Shown here: piece after piece, positions 7,870 to 16,907 of the stretch | Position numbering within the stretch: position 1 is the stretch's first letter | Layout: each line of letters begins with the position of its first letter | Assembly: GCA_937128795.1 (NCBI GenBank) | Contig: CAKZMQ010000001.1 | Location: 310,001 to 374,000, forward strand | From: an uncultured Solirubrobacterales bacterium | Lineage (GTDB): Bacteria; Actinomycetota; Thermoleophilia; Solirubrobacterales; JACPNS01 | Direction: 5' to 3' | DNA: 64,000 nucleotides | The notes under the pieces: model-generated | What the model saw: the letters and a program-made list of their open reading frames with translations, nothing else | What the model was told of the DNA's origin: nothing | Databases searched by the model: none | Made by a program: the position numbers and the translations under genes

Positions 7870-9300
7870 TCAGGCCTCGTCGCGGTCGAGCCGCTGGGTA
7901 TCTGACGAATCGGGATCAGACGGTTGCTCATCTGTCGCCTGCGCCGCTTCGCCGGATTTCTTCAGCTTGCGTCCGCCGAGCGAAAAAATCCGAGCTCCAT
8001 CGCCCGGTTCTTCGGGTAGCGCCACGGCGCGGTGTTCGCCCGTCATCGTGCGCCAGAGGTCGAGCTGACCGGCGATGACTTCGCCAATGCGCTTGATGCC
8101 TTCGGTGATCTTCTCTTCCGGTACGCCGCTGAAGTTGAGTCGCATCGAGTTGCGACCGCGTGACTCGCCGGATCCGAGATATGCGCCCTCGCCGGGAACG
8201 AACGCAACGTTGTTGCGCAGCGCGAGTGCAAGCAGGTCGGTCGTGTCAAACATCTCCGGCAATGTCGCCCAGATGAACAGACCGCCGTCGGGTTTGGTCC
8301 AAGTCGCCTCGGGCGGAAAATACCGCTCGAGCGCTGCGAGCATCGTGTCTCTGCGACGTTTGTAGATCGCGCCGGCGGTGTGAACCCAGTCGCGCCAGTC
8401 GGCCTGTTCGAAGTAGGTGGTGATCATGAATTGCGCCAGGCCGCTCGAGTTGAGATCCGCTGCCGCTTTGGCAATGCCGGACTTCTCGATCACCGGACTG
8501 GGGGCCTCGATCCAACCCATGCGCAGTCCTGGGGCGAGGATCTTGCTGAACGTCCCGAGATAGATCACGAAGTTGCCACCGTCGAGCTCGCGTAGCGTCG
8601 GCAGTGGTTCACCGGAAAAGCGCAGCATTCCGTATGGATTGTCCTCGACAATCAGCAACTCCCGCTCGTTGGCGAGTTCCACCAAGCGTTCTCGACGCTC
8701 CCGCGACATCGTGACACCGGCCGGGTTGTGGAACGTCGGCACGGTATAGATGAACTTCGGCTGGATGCCCTCGGCGTCGAGCCGAGCAAGCTCCTGCTCG
8801 AGCAGATCGATGCGCATGCCGTTGTCGTCGAGTTCGATCTGAACCGCTTCGGCCTGAAAACTGAGAAAGCTCGGCACCGCGCCCGGATACGTCGGTGCCT
8901 CGGTGATGATCGTGTCACCGGGATTGACGAAAATTCGCGTGATCAGGTCGATCGCCTGCTGGCCACCGGTCGTGACGAGGATGTTGTCGACGTCGGCGTG
9001 GACGTTTTCGGCGGCCATCACTTCGACGATCGCCTCTTTCACGCCGGTAAGCCCATCGGTTGGCGTGTACTGCAGCAGCTCTGCGCCGTGCTTGCGCGTC
9101 ATCTCGACGAACACGCTTTCAAGTAGGTCCCGCGGAAAGCTCTGCGTGTCGGGCAGGCCACCGGCCAAGGTGATCACCTCGGGCCGGTCGGTGATCGACA
9201 TCATGTCGCGCATCGCGCTCTTCTTGACGCCGTTCGTGCGGTCGGCAAGCAGACGCGCGTAGCGTTCAAGATCATGGCGTGTGCTGCGCTGGTTGCTCAT
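7870..9300 (-). CDS. PLP-dependent aminotransferase, class I (2-aminoadipate/MocR-type fold)
   Basis: The 476-residue fold-type I enzyme has the PLP lysine in LGTFSKILAPGLRMGW, the TTGGQQAIDLI pattern, and the NPAGVTMSRERR and VEDNPYG patterns. It resembles LysN-like 2-aminoadipate or multi-substrate aminotransferases rather than AspC. A C-terminal extension of about 60 charged residues follows the domain. The ATG at 9300 is preceded by AGGAAG with good spacing, which excludes the ATG at 9351. The substrate is not identifiable. Confidence 0.9.
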   Translation of the reverse strand: MSNQRSTRHDLERYARLLADRTNGVKKSAMRDMMSITDRPEVITLAGGLPDTQSFPRDLLESVFVEMTRKHGAELLQYTPTDGLTGVKEAIVEVMAAENVHADVDNILVTTGGQQAIDLITRIFVNPGDTIITEAPTYPGAVPSFLSFQAEAVQIELDDNGMRIDLLEQELARLDAEGIQPKFIYTVPTFHNPAGVTMSRERRERLVELANERELLIVEDNPYGMLRFSGEPLPTLRELDGGNFVIYLGTFSKILAPGLRMGWIEAPSPVIEKSGIAKAAADLNSSGLAQFMITTYFEQADWRDWVHTAGAIYKRRRDTMLAALERYFPPEATWTKPDGGLFIWATLPEMFDTTDLLALALRNNVAFVPGEGAYLGSGESRGRNSMRLNFSGVPEEKITEGIKRIGEVIAGQLDLWRTMTGEHRAVALPEEPGDGARIFSLGGRKLKKSGEAAQATDEQPSDPDSSDTQRLDRDEA

Positions 9301-9433
9301 CAATCTTCCTGTCAGTGCGTGATTCGACTCCGTTGAGCGAGCCACCTTCAACTACCGTACACGCCGCTCGCCGATCCATTACGCCGCCGCATCTGCGATA
9401 ACGCAATGGCGACCCGGTGGCGGAGCGACCGAC

Positions 9434-10102
9434 ATGGACTTCATCTGGCACATATTCCAAGCGATCGGCGTCGGTGCCGCGGCCGGGCTTTCGCCCGCAG
9501 TCGGCTTGGCGATGGTGATCGTGTGCGCGGCCGTCGGACTCGGCATCACCACGGCGAACGATGACTATGGCTTTCTCGAATCCGCCGCCGCGGTCGTCGT
9601 CGCGATTCTCATACTGCTCCAATCGATCGCGCTGATCGCGATTCCCGGTGGGATGGCGGCACGGGTCGCCGCCGACCGACCGCGTCTAACCGTGGTCCAT
9701 CTCGCCGTCGCGATCGTGCTCGGTGCTCTCGCCGGCGGGATCGTCTTCGGCGCCGAAAGTGATCCGACCTGGATCGGCCTGTTGTTCGGCGGTGCGTCCG
9801 CTGCGCTCGTCGCGTACGCGTCCGGAGGTCTATTGCGCGGAGTCGGAGAACGGCTCGAAGCCAGTCAGCAGCGTCAGATGAAAAGGGCGAACAAACAGGA
9901 GCAGGAGGCAGCGAAGAAGGACGTCGAGTCCTCGCGACGGGTGATTGCCTTTGCTGTCGACATCGCCGCTGTCGTCGCGGTGATCGTTCCGCTACTACTT
10001 CCTCCCACAGGAGTCATCCTGCCGATCGCCGCCGCTGTTTTGATCGTGCGTGGTCGCCGACGTGCCGAGAAGAAACACGAGGGGCTACGGGTTCTCAATT
10101 GA
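9434..10102 (+). CDS. DUF4126-like multi-pass membrane protein
   Basis: The 222-residue protein has several hydrophobic segments at about residues 5-35, 48-72, 87-105, 112-132 and 175-205. A basic, Gln-rich cytosolic loop around 140-165 (RLEASQQRQMKRANKQEQ) breaks the pattern. The glycine-rich N-terminal part (GVGAAAGLSPAVGLAMV) resembles DUF4126 proteins. Function is unknown. GGAG precedes the ATG by 8 nt. Confidence 0.65.
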   Translation: MDFIWHIFQAIGVGAAAGLSPAVGLAMVIVCAAVGLGITTANDDYGFLESAAAVVVAILILLQSIALIAIPGGMAARVAADRPRLTVVHLAVAIVLGALAGGIVFGAESDPTWIGLLFGGASAALVAYASGGLLRGVGERLEASQQRQMKRANKQEQEAAKKDVESSRRVIAFAVDIAAVVAVIVPLLLPPTGVILPIAAAVLIVRGRRRAEKKHEGLRVLN

Positions 10103-10146
10103 GCGCGGCTCAACTTTCGGTTGGCATGCCATTGCTCCCCGCCGCC

Positions 10147-10152
10147 TAGATT
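10147..10152 (+). promoter_or_regulatory. -10 box TAGATT, 6 nt before the phosphodiesterase start
   Basis: TAGATT ends 6 nt before the GTG at 10159. With no room for a ribosome binding site, the mRNA is predicted to be leaderless. Confidence 0.5.
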
Positions 10153-10158
10153 CAGTAC

Positions 10159-11676
10159 GTGCCCGAAAGCTCCAAAGCGGCCAACTCGTCGAACTCCACG
10201 GGGTCCGCAAAGAAACTGGTTCTCGTCGTGGTCGATGGGATGCGGCCCTCGTCATTGGCCAGCGCGATCGACGACGGTGCGGCGCCCACCTTCGCCAGAC
10301 TGATTCGCGAGGGCTATGCCAGCAGCGAATGCATCTCCTCGTTTCCGTCGCTGACGCCCGTGGCCACGTCGATGATCGTCACCGGTAACGGCCCGGACCG
10401 GCATGGCGTGCCATCGATGCACTGGTACAAGCGCGACGAGCGGCGCTACGTCGACTACGGAATCAGCTTTCCAGCTGCCAGGCGCAGCGGGTTGATCTCC
10501 GTTCTGAAGGACCTCGTCTACCGGATCAATGAGGAACACCTCAGCGCTTCGACGCCGACGTTCTTCGAGTCGCTCGAGCGCGCCGGGATTCGATGCGCCT
10601 GTACGACCTACATGATCTACCGCGGGCCGCACGAGCACGAGTTCATCGGCAGTGGCGTACCGGGGGCGCTCGCCGGAGTCACGGGCATGTCACGCCCCGG
10701 CTACGGTCCGACCGACCTGATCTACGGCGACATCTTCGACTCCCGGGGCACCGATTGCCGCTCCAACTACGGAGTGCCGGGCCGTCGCGATCAACACACC
10801 GCGTGTGCCGGAATCGAAATCGTCGCCGACGGCGGCTACGACTTCTTGCTGCTGTCGTTTCCGGACAACGACAACTACTCGCACCGCCTAGGTCCCGAGG
10901 CGCAGCCGGCTTCGATCGCCAACGCCGACGCGCAGTTCCAGCGGGTGATCGACAGCTATGGGGGATACCGCAGGTTCACAGAGGATCACGCGGTGATCGT
11001 CGTCTCCGATCATTCGCACAGCAAGGTCAATGAAGGGGTCGACCTGCTGCTGATGCTCGCCGAGCACGAGTGGGATGTTCTGGCGCCGCGACAGGGTCGT
11101 CGCAAACGCAATGCCGCGCAGATCGCAGCGAGTCCGGCAGCCCGCGTCGGCAATCTCTATGTGCTTGACGAGGACAGGCTCGGAACCGAGGTTCCGCTGC
11201 TCGTGCACGACCTTCGAAGGCAGGCGACGATTGATCAAGTGCTTTGGCTTGAGGCGGGAAACGAGGCTGCGGTTGCCATGGGAGAGGCTGAGCTGCGATT
11301 CGCACCCGGCACTCAGTACGAGGACTTGCGCGGTCAGAAATGGGATGTGGACGGTGACCTGTCCGCGCTCGGTCTTCAGACGCAGGACGGTCTGATTTTC
11401 AGCGAGCGCTATCCGGACGCACTTGCGCGGAGCTGGTCGGGATTGACATGCGCAGACACCGGCGATGTGATGGTGACGCCAGAAATCGGCTACGAATTCT
11501 TCGACTGGGGCGGCGTCGCCCACGTCGGCGGCGGCACCCACGGATCGCTGCACCACGCCGACTCGGCCGCACAGTTGATCGTCCACGGCACCGGCGAGTC
11601 ACGCGAACACCAATCAACGTGGTCAATCGCCGATATCAACAACCTAATCCTCGAACACTTCACCGCCCGACGCTGA
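10159..11676 (+). CDS. Type I phosphodiesterase / nucleotide pyrophosphatase family protein
   Basis: The 505-residue alkaline-phosphatase-superfamily enzyme has a first metal-binding VVVDGMRP at about residues 24-31. The probable threonine nucleophile lies in SSFPSLTPVATSMIVTG, followed by the HGV of the family. Later metal ligands appear in LLSFPDNDNYSHRLG and VIVVSDHSHSK. There is no signal peptide, so it is probably cytoplasmic. Members hydrolyse phosphodiester or pyrophosphate bonds; the substrate is unknown. The C-terminal GGTHGSLHHADS resembles the last metal-site segment. Confidence 0.85.
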   Translation: MPESSKAANSSNSTGSAKKLVLVVVDGMRPSSLASAIDDGAAPTFARLIREGYASSECISSFPSLTPVATSMIVTGNGPDRHGVPSMHWYKRDERRYVDYGISFPAARRSGLISVLKDLVYRINEEHLSASTPTFFESLERAGIRCACTTYMIYRGPHEHEFIGSGVPGALAGVTGMSRPGYGPTDLIYGDIFDSRGTDCRSNYGVPGRRDQHTACAGIEIVADGGYDFLLLSFPDNDNYSHRLGPEAQPASIANADAQFQRVIDSYGGYRRFTEDHAVIVVSDHSHSKVNEGVDLLLMLAEHEWDVLAPRQGRRKRNAAQIAASPAARVGNLYVLDEDRLGTEVPLLVHDLRRQATIDQVLWLEAGNEAAVAMGEAELRFAPGTQYEDLRGQKWDVDGDLSALGLQTQDGLIFSERYPDALARSWSGLTCADTGDVMVTPEIGYEFFDWGGVAHVGGGTHGSLHHADSAAQLIVHGTGESREHQSTWSIADINNLILEHFTARR

Positions 11677-11734
11677 AAACAAGGTTCCCCGTTGAGCAAA
11701 CCTTGTTCATAGATGAGGGAGTTGAGGTGGGGGG

Positions 11735-11740
11735 TAGGCT
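11735..11740 (+). promoter_or_regulatory. -10 box TAGGCT, 9 nt before the methyltransferase start
   Basis: TAGGCT is followed by 9 nt and then the ATG at 11750, giving a predicted leaderless or near-leaderless transcript. Confidence 0.45.
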
Positions 11741-11749
11741 GTCGCGGCG

Positions 11750-12499
11750 ATGGGCGTGGCAGCGAAACTTCCTGGTCCGGCTCGCCGTGTCGCCGTGCGG
11801 TCGACGCGTGGGATCGTGCGCGCGCTTGGTCTGAAGGGTCGATCTGAGCTTGCTTTCTGGACGGACGTGTGGGATCGGTCGATCCGTGACGGAAACCTAT
11901 GGGGCGAGCGCGCCCTTGAACTTTCAGGGGACGACTCGATCGCCGAGGACTACGTTGGTCGTCGATGGCAGCAGGCCCGGGCCGAAGTGAACCGTGTGCT
12001 GGAAGAGGCGTCGATCGATGATCGCAACTACTTCGATGGCAAGGTCGTGGTCGACATTGGACCCGGTTGTGTCGGCTTCCCAGATGCCTGCCCGGCCAAG
12101 CGGTCATTCGGCGTCGACCCGCTGGCCGAGGCTTATCGGGAGGCCGGTCTGCTGCTGGAGAGCGAGGCGGTCTATCTCGATGTTCCGGCTGAGGACATTC
12201 CTCTGCTGTCCGGCACGGTTGACGTCGTGGTTTGTCGCAACAGTCTCGACCACGTCGATCGACCGACAACGGTGCTCAGCGAGATTCACCGCCTGCTGCG
12301 GACCGGCGGCGAACTCATCCTCAACGTTGACCTCGATCATCCGGCAAGCCCGACCGAGCCGCACGAGATCTCTCGTGAGAGCTTGAGGAGCTGGCTGGCA
12401 GACTTCGAAATTCTTCGCGAGCAGGAGTGGGATCACGGCCACGCCGGCAGCGACCAGCCCGGCCACGCCATTGTCATCGTTGCGCAAAAACCACTTTGA
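11750..12499 (+). CDS. Class I SAM-dependent methyltransferase
   Basis: The 249-residue protein has the SAM-binding motif I VVVDIGPGCVGFPD at about residues 99-112, an acidic GVDPLAEAYREA, and the motif IV-like VDVVVCRNSLDHVDRP. It ends with the LRTGGELILNVDL strand. The fold resembles methyltransferase-11 enzymes, found in polysaccharide, lipid or quinone modification. The acceptor is unknown. It overlaps a GtrA-like membrane protein, suggesting cell-surface glycan chemistry, which is inference. Confidence 0.83.
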   Translation: MGVAAKLPGPARRVAVRSTRGIVRALGLKGRSELAFWTDVWDRSIRDGNLWGERALELSGDDSIAEDYVGRRWQQARAEVNRVLEEASIDDRNYFDGKVVVDIGPGCVGFPDACPAKRSFGVDPLAEAYREAGLLLESEAVYLDVPAEDIPLLSGTVDVVVCRNSLDHVDRPTTVLSEIHRLLRTGGELILNVDLDHPASPTEPHEISRESLRSWLADFEILREQEWDHGHAGSDQPGHAIVIVAQKPL

Positions 12500-12948
12500 G
12501 CCCACGAATTCACACACGTCTGAACGTAGGTATTCGGCAATCGCACAATTGGGTCCAATTGACCAAGTTCGCGCTCGTCGGGGCCAGCGGCTACGTGGTC
12601 AACTTGGTCGCATACGAGGTCGCCCGCAAGGGATTCGACGTGCACTACCTGCTTGCCGCCGTGATCGCATTCTGTTTCGCCGTCACCAACAACTTCCTTT
12701 GGAACAGGCACTGGACCTTCAAGGCGACCGATGGTCACGCGGGCTTCCAGGCCGCTCGCTTCTTTGTCGTCAGCGTGTTCGCGTTGGCCTTCAACCTCGT
12801 GGTGCTGAAGCTGCTCGTGCAGGTCGGCGTCGGCGAGTTCCCCGCGCAGGCGATCGCGATCATCTGCGCGACGCCACTTAACTTCGTCGGCAACAAGCTC
12901 TGGTCATTTCGTGCCGATCGGGTCGACGACACGGCGAAGGCCGGCTAG
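12496..12948 (+). CDS. GtrA-family membrane protein
   Basis: The 150-residue protein has four hydrophobic helices at about residues 19-37, 46-66, 84-108 and 115-135. It carries the family pattern FALVGASGYVVNLVAYE, then NNFLWNRHWTF, and again FVGNKLWSF near the end. GtrA proteins are thought to flip or present polyprenyl-linked sugars. The TTG at 12496 overlaps the methyltransferase stop (TTGA); no better start is seen before the first helix, so start confidence is modest. Confidence 0.85.
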   Translation: MSPRIHTRLNVGIRQSHNWVQLTKFALVGASGYVVNLVAYEVARKGFDVHYLLAAVIAFCFAVTNNFLWNRHWTFKATDGHAGFQAARFFVVSVFALAFNLVVLKLLVQVGVGEFPAQAIAIICATPLNFVGNKLWSFRADRVDDTAKAG

Positions 12949-12958
12949 CCCGACTCGA

Positions 12959-13738
12959 TCACTCCAGCGGTTCGATCAGTTGCGTGACTGCCGTCGCACG
13001 ACCTTCGCGGTCGGCCTCGACCACGACGCCCATCAAGTGTTCGTCGCCCGTCGCGCTGTCGAAGCGCTGCGGCATCCCCGTGCGCAGCTTGGTGATGATC
13101 GCCTCCTTGACGACTCCGATCACGCCTGCGCGCGAACCCGTCATGCCGACGTCGGTGCAATAGGCCGTACCGCCGGGCAAGACGCGCGCGTCGGCCGTCG
13201 GGATATGCGTGTGCGTGCCGACGATCGCCGTGACCCGACCGTCCAGGTGCCAACCCATTGCGACCTTCTCGCTGGTGAGCTCGGCATGGAAGTCGACGAG
13301 CAGCAGATCGGCGTCGTTGCCGATCTCGCGGATGATTGCATCGGCCCTGTCATACGGATTGCCGTTGTTGTCGAGTCCGAACTGGCCGATCAGATTGATC
13401 ACGCCCAGTCGAAGGTTGCCGTTCTCAACGACGACGAAACCCTTGCCCGGGTTTGAATCGTGCTGATTGGCGCAGCGCACGATCGGCTTGCCGGAGTCGA
13501 GGTAGCCGTAAACCTCGCGGTGGCGGTAAGTGTGGTTGCCGAGTGTGATCGCGTCGACGCCGAGGGCAAAAATCTCATCAGCGGTGGCCGGCGTGATGCC
13601 CATCCCACCGGCGGCGTTCTCGCCGTTGACCACGACGAAGTCTGGTTCGTGTTGCTCGCGCAATTTCGGCAGCAACGTGCTCAACGTGCGGCGCCCGGGT
13701 TCGGCGACGACATCCCCGATGAAGATGATCTTCGGCAT
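12959..13738 (-). CDS. YmdB-family metallophosphoesterase
   Basis: The 259-residue calcineurin-like enzyme has metal-binding motifs FIGDVV at the N-terminus, NGENAAGG near 40, LGNHTYRH near 66, DFHAE near 149 and GTHTHIPTADAR near 174. In Bacillus, YmdB hydrolyses 2',3'-cyclic nucleotides and affects biofilm decisions. The length matches the family. It is divergent from the ABC ATPase gene, with both promoters inside 64 bp. Confidence 0.92.
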   Translation of the reverse strand: MPKIIFIGDVVAEPGRRTLSTLLPKLREQHEPDFVVVNGENAAGGMGITPATADEIFALGVDAITLGNHTYRHREVYGYLDSGKPIVRCANQHDSNPGKGFVVVENGNLRLGVINLIGQFGLDNNGNPYDRADAIIREIGNDADLLLVDFHAELTSEKVAMGWHLDGRVTAIVGTHTHIPTADARVLPGGTAYCTDVGMTGSRAGVIGVVKEAIITKLRTGMPQRFDSATGDEHLMGVVVEADREGRATAVTQLIEPLE

Positions 13739-13744
13739 TGCGCG

Positions 13745-13750
13745 AGTCTA
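13745..13750 (-). promoter_or_regulatory. ymdB-like gene -10 box TAGACT, 6 nt before the start
   Basis: On the minus strand TAGACT is followed by 6 nt and then the ATG at 13738. This predicts a leaderless mRNA. Confidence 0.5.
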
Positions 13751-13789
13751 GATGCGTCGACTAGAGGCCCGACGACAACAGGTTCTGGT

Positions 13790-13795
13790 TATGCT
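13790..13795 (+). promoter_or_regulatory. ABC ATPase gene -10 box TATGCT, 7 nt before the start
   Basis: TATGCT is followed by 7 nt and then the ATG at 13803. This supports that ATG over the in-frame ones at 13752 and 13791. Confidence 0.5.
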
Positions 13796-13802
13796 CGCGC
13801 GC

Positions 13803-14510
13803 ATGCCGCTGCTCGAAGGTCGAGAACTCGTCAAGCGCTACGGCGACAAGGCAGTTCTCAATTCAGTTTCTGTGTCCATCGACTCCGGGGAGAGCGTGGC
13901 GATCGCCGGCCCGAACGGGGCCGGCAAGACGACGCTGCTCTCAATTCTTGCCGGAGTGCACAAGCCCGACGCTGGCGAAGTCGTCGCTGACAACTCTCGT
14001 TTGGGCTGGGTTCCGCAGCGCGCAGCCGTCTACGGCAAGCTGACAGTTCGTGAGAATCTCAAGCTCTTCGGCAAGCTCGAAAGGGTGGACGACGTCGACG
14101 GATCGGTGAGTCGCATTCTCGAGCGAATCGAACTGACGCATCGTGCCGACGACCGCGCCGAGAATCTCTCGGGCGGCATGCGCCAACGGCTCAGCATCGG
14201 AATGGGATTGATCAGTGATCCAACGGTGCTTCTGCTCGACGAGCCTTCGGCCGCACTGGATCCACTCCAGCGCGAGCGCCTATGGGAGTTGCTCGGATCA
14301 TTGGTGAGCCACGGCATCGCCCTGGTCTTTTCCACCCACGCAGCCGGCGAGGTTGAGGGACACGCCTCGCGCGTACTGATTCTGGACGGCGGCGACCTCT
14401 TGTTCGACGGCCGACCGAATGACATCGGCCCCGGCGCCCACTTCGAGCTGGCATTCATCAACTTCCTGCGCGAGCGACGCAGCACCGCTGCCGGGAGCGA
14501 AACCCGATGA
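13803..14510 (+). CDS. ABC transporter ATP-binding protein
   Basis: The 235-residue ABC ATPase has Walker A GPNGAGKTT at about residues 34-42, a Q-loop near WVPQRAAVYG, the signature LSGGMRQRLS, Walker B VLLLDEPSAALDP and the H-loop STHAAG. It is an NBD of the exporter type that pairs with ABC-2 permeases. The start follows the -10 spacing. It overlaps the permease gene by 4 bases (ATGA), so the two form an operon. The cargo is unknown. Confidence 0.93.
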   Translation: MPLLEGRELVKRYGDKAVLNSVSVSIDSGESVAIAGPNGAGKTTLLSILAGVHKPDAGEVVADNSRLGWVPQRAAVYGKLTVRENLKLFGKLERVDDVDGSVSRILERIELTHRADDRAENLSGGMRQRLSIGMGLISDPTVLLLDEPSAALDPLQRERLWELLGSLVSHGIALVFSTHAAGEVEGHASRVLILDGGDLLFDGRPNDIGPGAHFELAFINFLRERRSTAAGSETR

Positions 14511-15844
14511 GGCTCCGCCATCTACTCGGAAAAGATTTGCGCCTGTTGCGTCGCACGCCGACGATCGTCGTACTGCTCGCGCTCTATCCCGCTCTGGTCG
14601 CGATCCTGATCGGCCTCGCCGTTGGTCGCCCGCCGACCAAGCCGCGCGTTGCGATCGTCAACCAGGTGCCTGCCGATCAACGCGCACTCAGCGTTGGTGG
14701 CAAGCGGTTCGATCTCGACAAACTTGTCAAAGCGCTTTACGACAACGTCGACGGCTACGACGTCAAGGATCGCGCGGCGGCATTGCAGGAAGTCAAATCC
14801 GGCGACGCCGTCGCGGCGGTCGTGATCCCGTCGACGATCGTCGAGGACCTCGAGTCACAGTTAGGGCAAGGCACGATCGAGGCGATCTTCGACGAGTCGG
14901 ATCCGACTCGCAAGGCCTACGTCGAGAACACGATCAAGGGCCTGCTGGTCGACACCAATCGCGAACTGACTCGAAGATTCACCGACGTCGCGCTCGACTA
15001 TCTCGACATCGTCGTCAATGGAGGCGAGATCGGCTTCGGCGGTCAGACGACGAAGATCCTCGGACTGAAGAAGGGCGAGGACATTCTCCCGAGAGTGCTT
15101 CCCTACATTCCGGCAGACCAACGGGCCGACGTGATCAAACTCGCGGAATCGTCGCGGCTTGCCCGCGTCGGCGCGAGTAACGCAGACTCATTGCTCGAAC
15201 GCGTGGGCGAACCGATCAAGCTCAAGAACAACCCCGTCGGCACCAACTCGTCGCTCTCGTCGCTTGCCGTCGCGGTCGCGGTCGCGGTCTCCGCGATGTT
15301 CGTCGCACTGCTGCTCGGCGCCGGCATGCTCGCGTACGAACAGGAGGATCAGATGATCACGCGGCTGCTGCGCGGACTGGCCTCGCGCAACACGATCGTG
15401 ATCGAGAAGACCGTGCTGGCCGGCATCTGCGCATTGGTCGTGGGCACGGTGATGGTGCTCGCCTTCGGCTTGTTCGTCGACATCCGATGGAGTCGTGCGT
15501 GGGCCTGGTGGCCCGCGATCATGCTCGCCTCGGTCGGTTTCGGTGCCGCAGGCGTTGCCGTCGGCGCGGCGAGCGGCGACGTGCGCGCCGCATCGCTCGC
15601 ATCGTTCATGCTCGGGCTGCCGTTGGCGGCGGCTGCGTTGGTGCCAAAAGGCGCGATCGCGGACGGTCTCTACAACGCTCTGCAGGCGATCAATGCCCTG
15701 TTCCCGTTCCAGCCGTCGCTCGACCTGATCCGCGCCGGACTCTCACCCGGCTTTGATGCGCTCGTTCCAGCATTGCACCTAGGAGTGTTGATCACGGTCT
15801 ACTGCCTGCTCGCAAGCTGGGCGATCAAGCGCCGCACGACCTGA
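14507..15844 (+). CDS. ABC-2 family transporter permease
   Basis: The 445-residue permease has one N-terminal helix at about residues 18-40, then a large extracytoplasmic region to about 245. Five or more helices follow (around 248-275, 300-322, 335-360, 365-390 and 415-440). This resembles ABC-2 permeases with a large extracellular insert, such as the YhgE/CcmB-like groups. It is coupled to the ATPase upstream. The substrate could be lipid, peptide or drug; nothing in the sequence decides it. Confidence 0.86.
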   Translation: MRLRHLLGKDLRLLRRTPTIVVLLALYPALVAILIGLAVGRPPTKPRVAIVNQVPADQRALSVGGKRFDLDKLVKALYDNVDGYDVKDRAAALQEVKSGDAVAAVVIPSTIVEDLESQLGQGTIEAIFDESDPTRKAYVENTIKGLLVDTNRELTRRFTDVALDYLDIVVNGGEIGFGGQTTKILGLKKGEDILPRVLPYIPADQRADVIKLAESSRLARVGASNADSLLERVGEPIKLKNNPVGTNSSLSSLAVAVAVAVSAMFVALLLGAGMLAYEQEDQMITRLLRGLASRNTIVIEKTVLAGICALVVGTVMVLAFGLFVDIRWSRAWAWWPAIMLASVGFGAAGVAVGAASGDVRAASLASFMLGLPLAAAALVPKGAIADGLYNALQAINALFPFQPSLDLIRAGLSPGFDALVPALHLGVLITVYCLLASWAIKRRTT

Positions 15845-15905
15845 GCCCAGTGTTTCCGGCAAGAACTGTGTCTCCAACAAGAACTGCTTTCAGGCGGCGG
15901 CGCAG

Positions 15906-15911
15906 TACAGT
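15906..15911 (+). promoter_or_regulatory. hemB -10 box TACAGT, 6 nt before the start
   Basis: TACAGT ends 6 nt before the hemB ATG, so a leaderless transcript is predicted for hemB-hemL. Confidence 0.45.
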
Positions 15912-15917
15912 GGATCG

Positions 15918-16907
15918 ATGGCATTTCCAGCAACCAGACTGCGGCGGCTGCGCGCTACGCCGGGCATTCGATCGCTCGTTCGCGAGACCGACCTGACGCC
16001 CGCACACTTGATCGCGCCGATCTTCGTTGTCAGCGGCGAGGGTCGCCGCGAACCAATCGAGGCGATGCCGGGCATCGAACGGTTCAGCCCCGATCTCGCG
16101 GCGCTTGAGGCCGCAACGCTAGAGGCGCTCGGAGTGGCAGGGGTTCTGCTTTTCGGTATTCCCGACGAGAAGGACGAGATCGGCAGCTCGGCATGGGACC
16201 CCGACGGACCGGTCCAACGTGCAACCGAAATGATCAAGACGCTGACGTCCGAACTGACGGTCGTCACGGATGTCTGTCTCTGCGCATACACCACGCACGG
16301 CCACTGCGGAGTGATCGATGGAGACGGTCGGATCGACAACGACGAGACGCTTGAGTTGCTCGCACGCACCGCGATCTCGCATGCGGCCGCAGGTGCCGAT
16401 GCGGTGGCACCAAGCGACATGATGGATGGACGAGTCGGCGCGCTGCGTTCGGCCCTCGATGAGGAAGACTTCACGACCACCGCGATCATCGCCTACAGCG
16501 CCAAATATGCGAGCGCCTTCTATGGGCCGTTTCGTGACGCAGCCGACAGTGCGCCATCGGTCGGCCCAGGTATACCCGATGATCGCCGCGGATACCAAAT
16601 GGATCCGGCGAATGCCCGCGAGGCAGTCCGCGAGGCGCTGCTCGACGTTGAGGAAGGGGCGGACATCGTGATGGTCAAGCCCGGTCTGCCCTACCTCGAC
16701 GTCATCAATCGCGTCCGCGATGCCGTCCCCACGCCGGTCGCCGCATACAACGTCAGCGGTGAGTACGTGATGATCAAGACGGCAGCGGCCAGCGGTCAGC
16801 TCGACGAACGCGCTGCGGTTTCGGAGGCGCTGCTTGCCCTGCGCCGCGCTGGTGCCGACGTGATCGTCACCTACCACGCCAAAGACTTCGCGCACTGGCA
16901 ACAGTGA
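15918..16907 (+). CDS. hemB: Delta-aminolevulinic acid dehydratase (porphobilinogen synthase)
   Basis: The 329-residue enzyme condenses two 5-aminolevulinate molecules to porphobilinogen. The zinc-cysteine cluster is VCLCAYTTHGHCG near 120-132. Catalytic lysines lie in IAYSAKYASAFYGPFRDA and MVKPGLPYLD. It also carries the ligand-binding VAPSDMMDGRVGALR. The length is standard. It overlaps hemL by 4 bases (GTGA), so these two C5-pathway enzymes are coupled. Confidence 0.97.
   Translation: MAFPATRLRRLRATPGIRSLVRETDLTPAHLIAPIFVVSGEGRREPIEAMPGIERFSPDLAALEAATLEALGVAGVLLFGIPDEKDEIGSSAWDPDGPVQRATEMIKTLTSELTVVTDVCLCAYTTHGHCGVIDGDGRIDNDETLELLARTAISHAAAGADAVAPSDMMDGRVGALRSALDEEDFTTTAIIAYSAKYASAFYGPFRDAADSAPSVGPGIPDDRRGYQMDPANAREAVREALLDVEEGADIVMVKPGLPYLDVINRVRDAVPTPVAAYNVSGEYVMIKTAAASGQLDERAAVSEALLALRRAGADVIVTYHAKDFAHWQQ

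Noticed and set aside
6900-7931. A longer ddl start at 7931
   Set aside because: It overlaps the aminotransferase gene and the family N-terminus begins at 7853.
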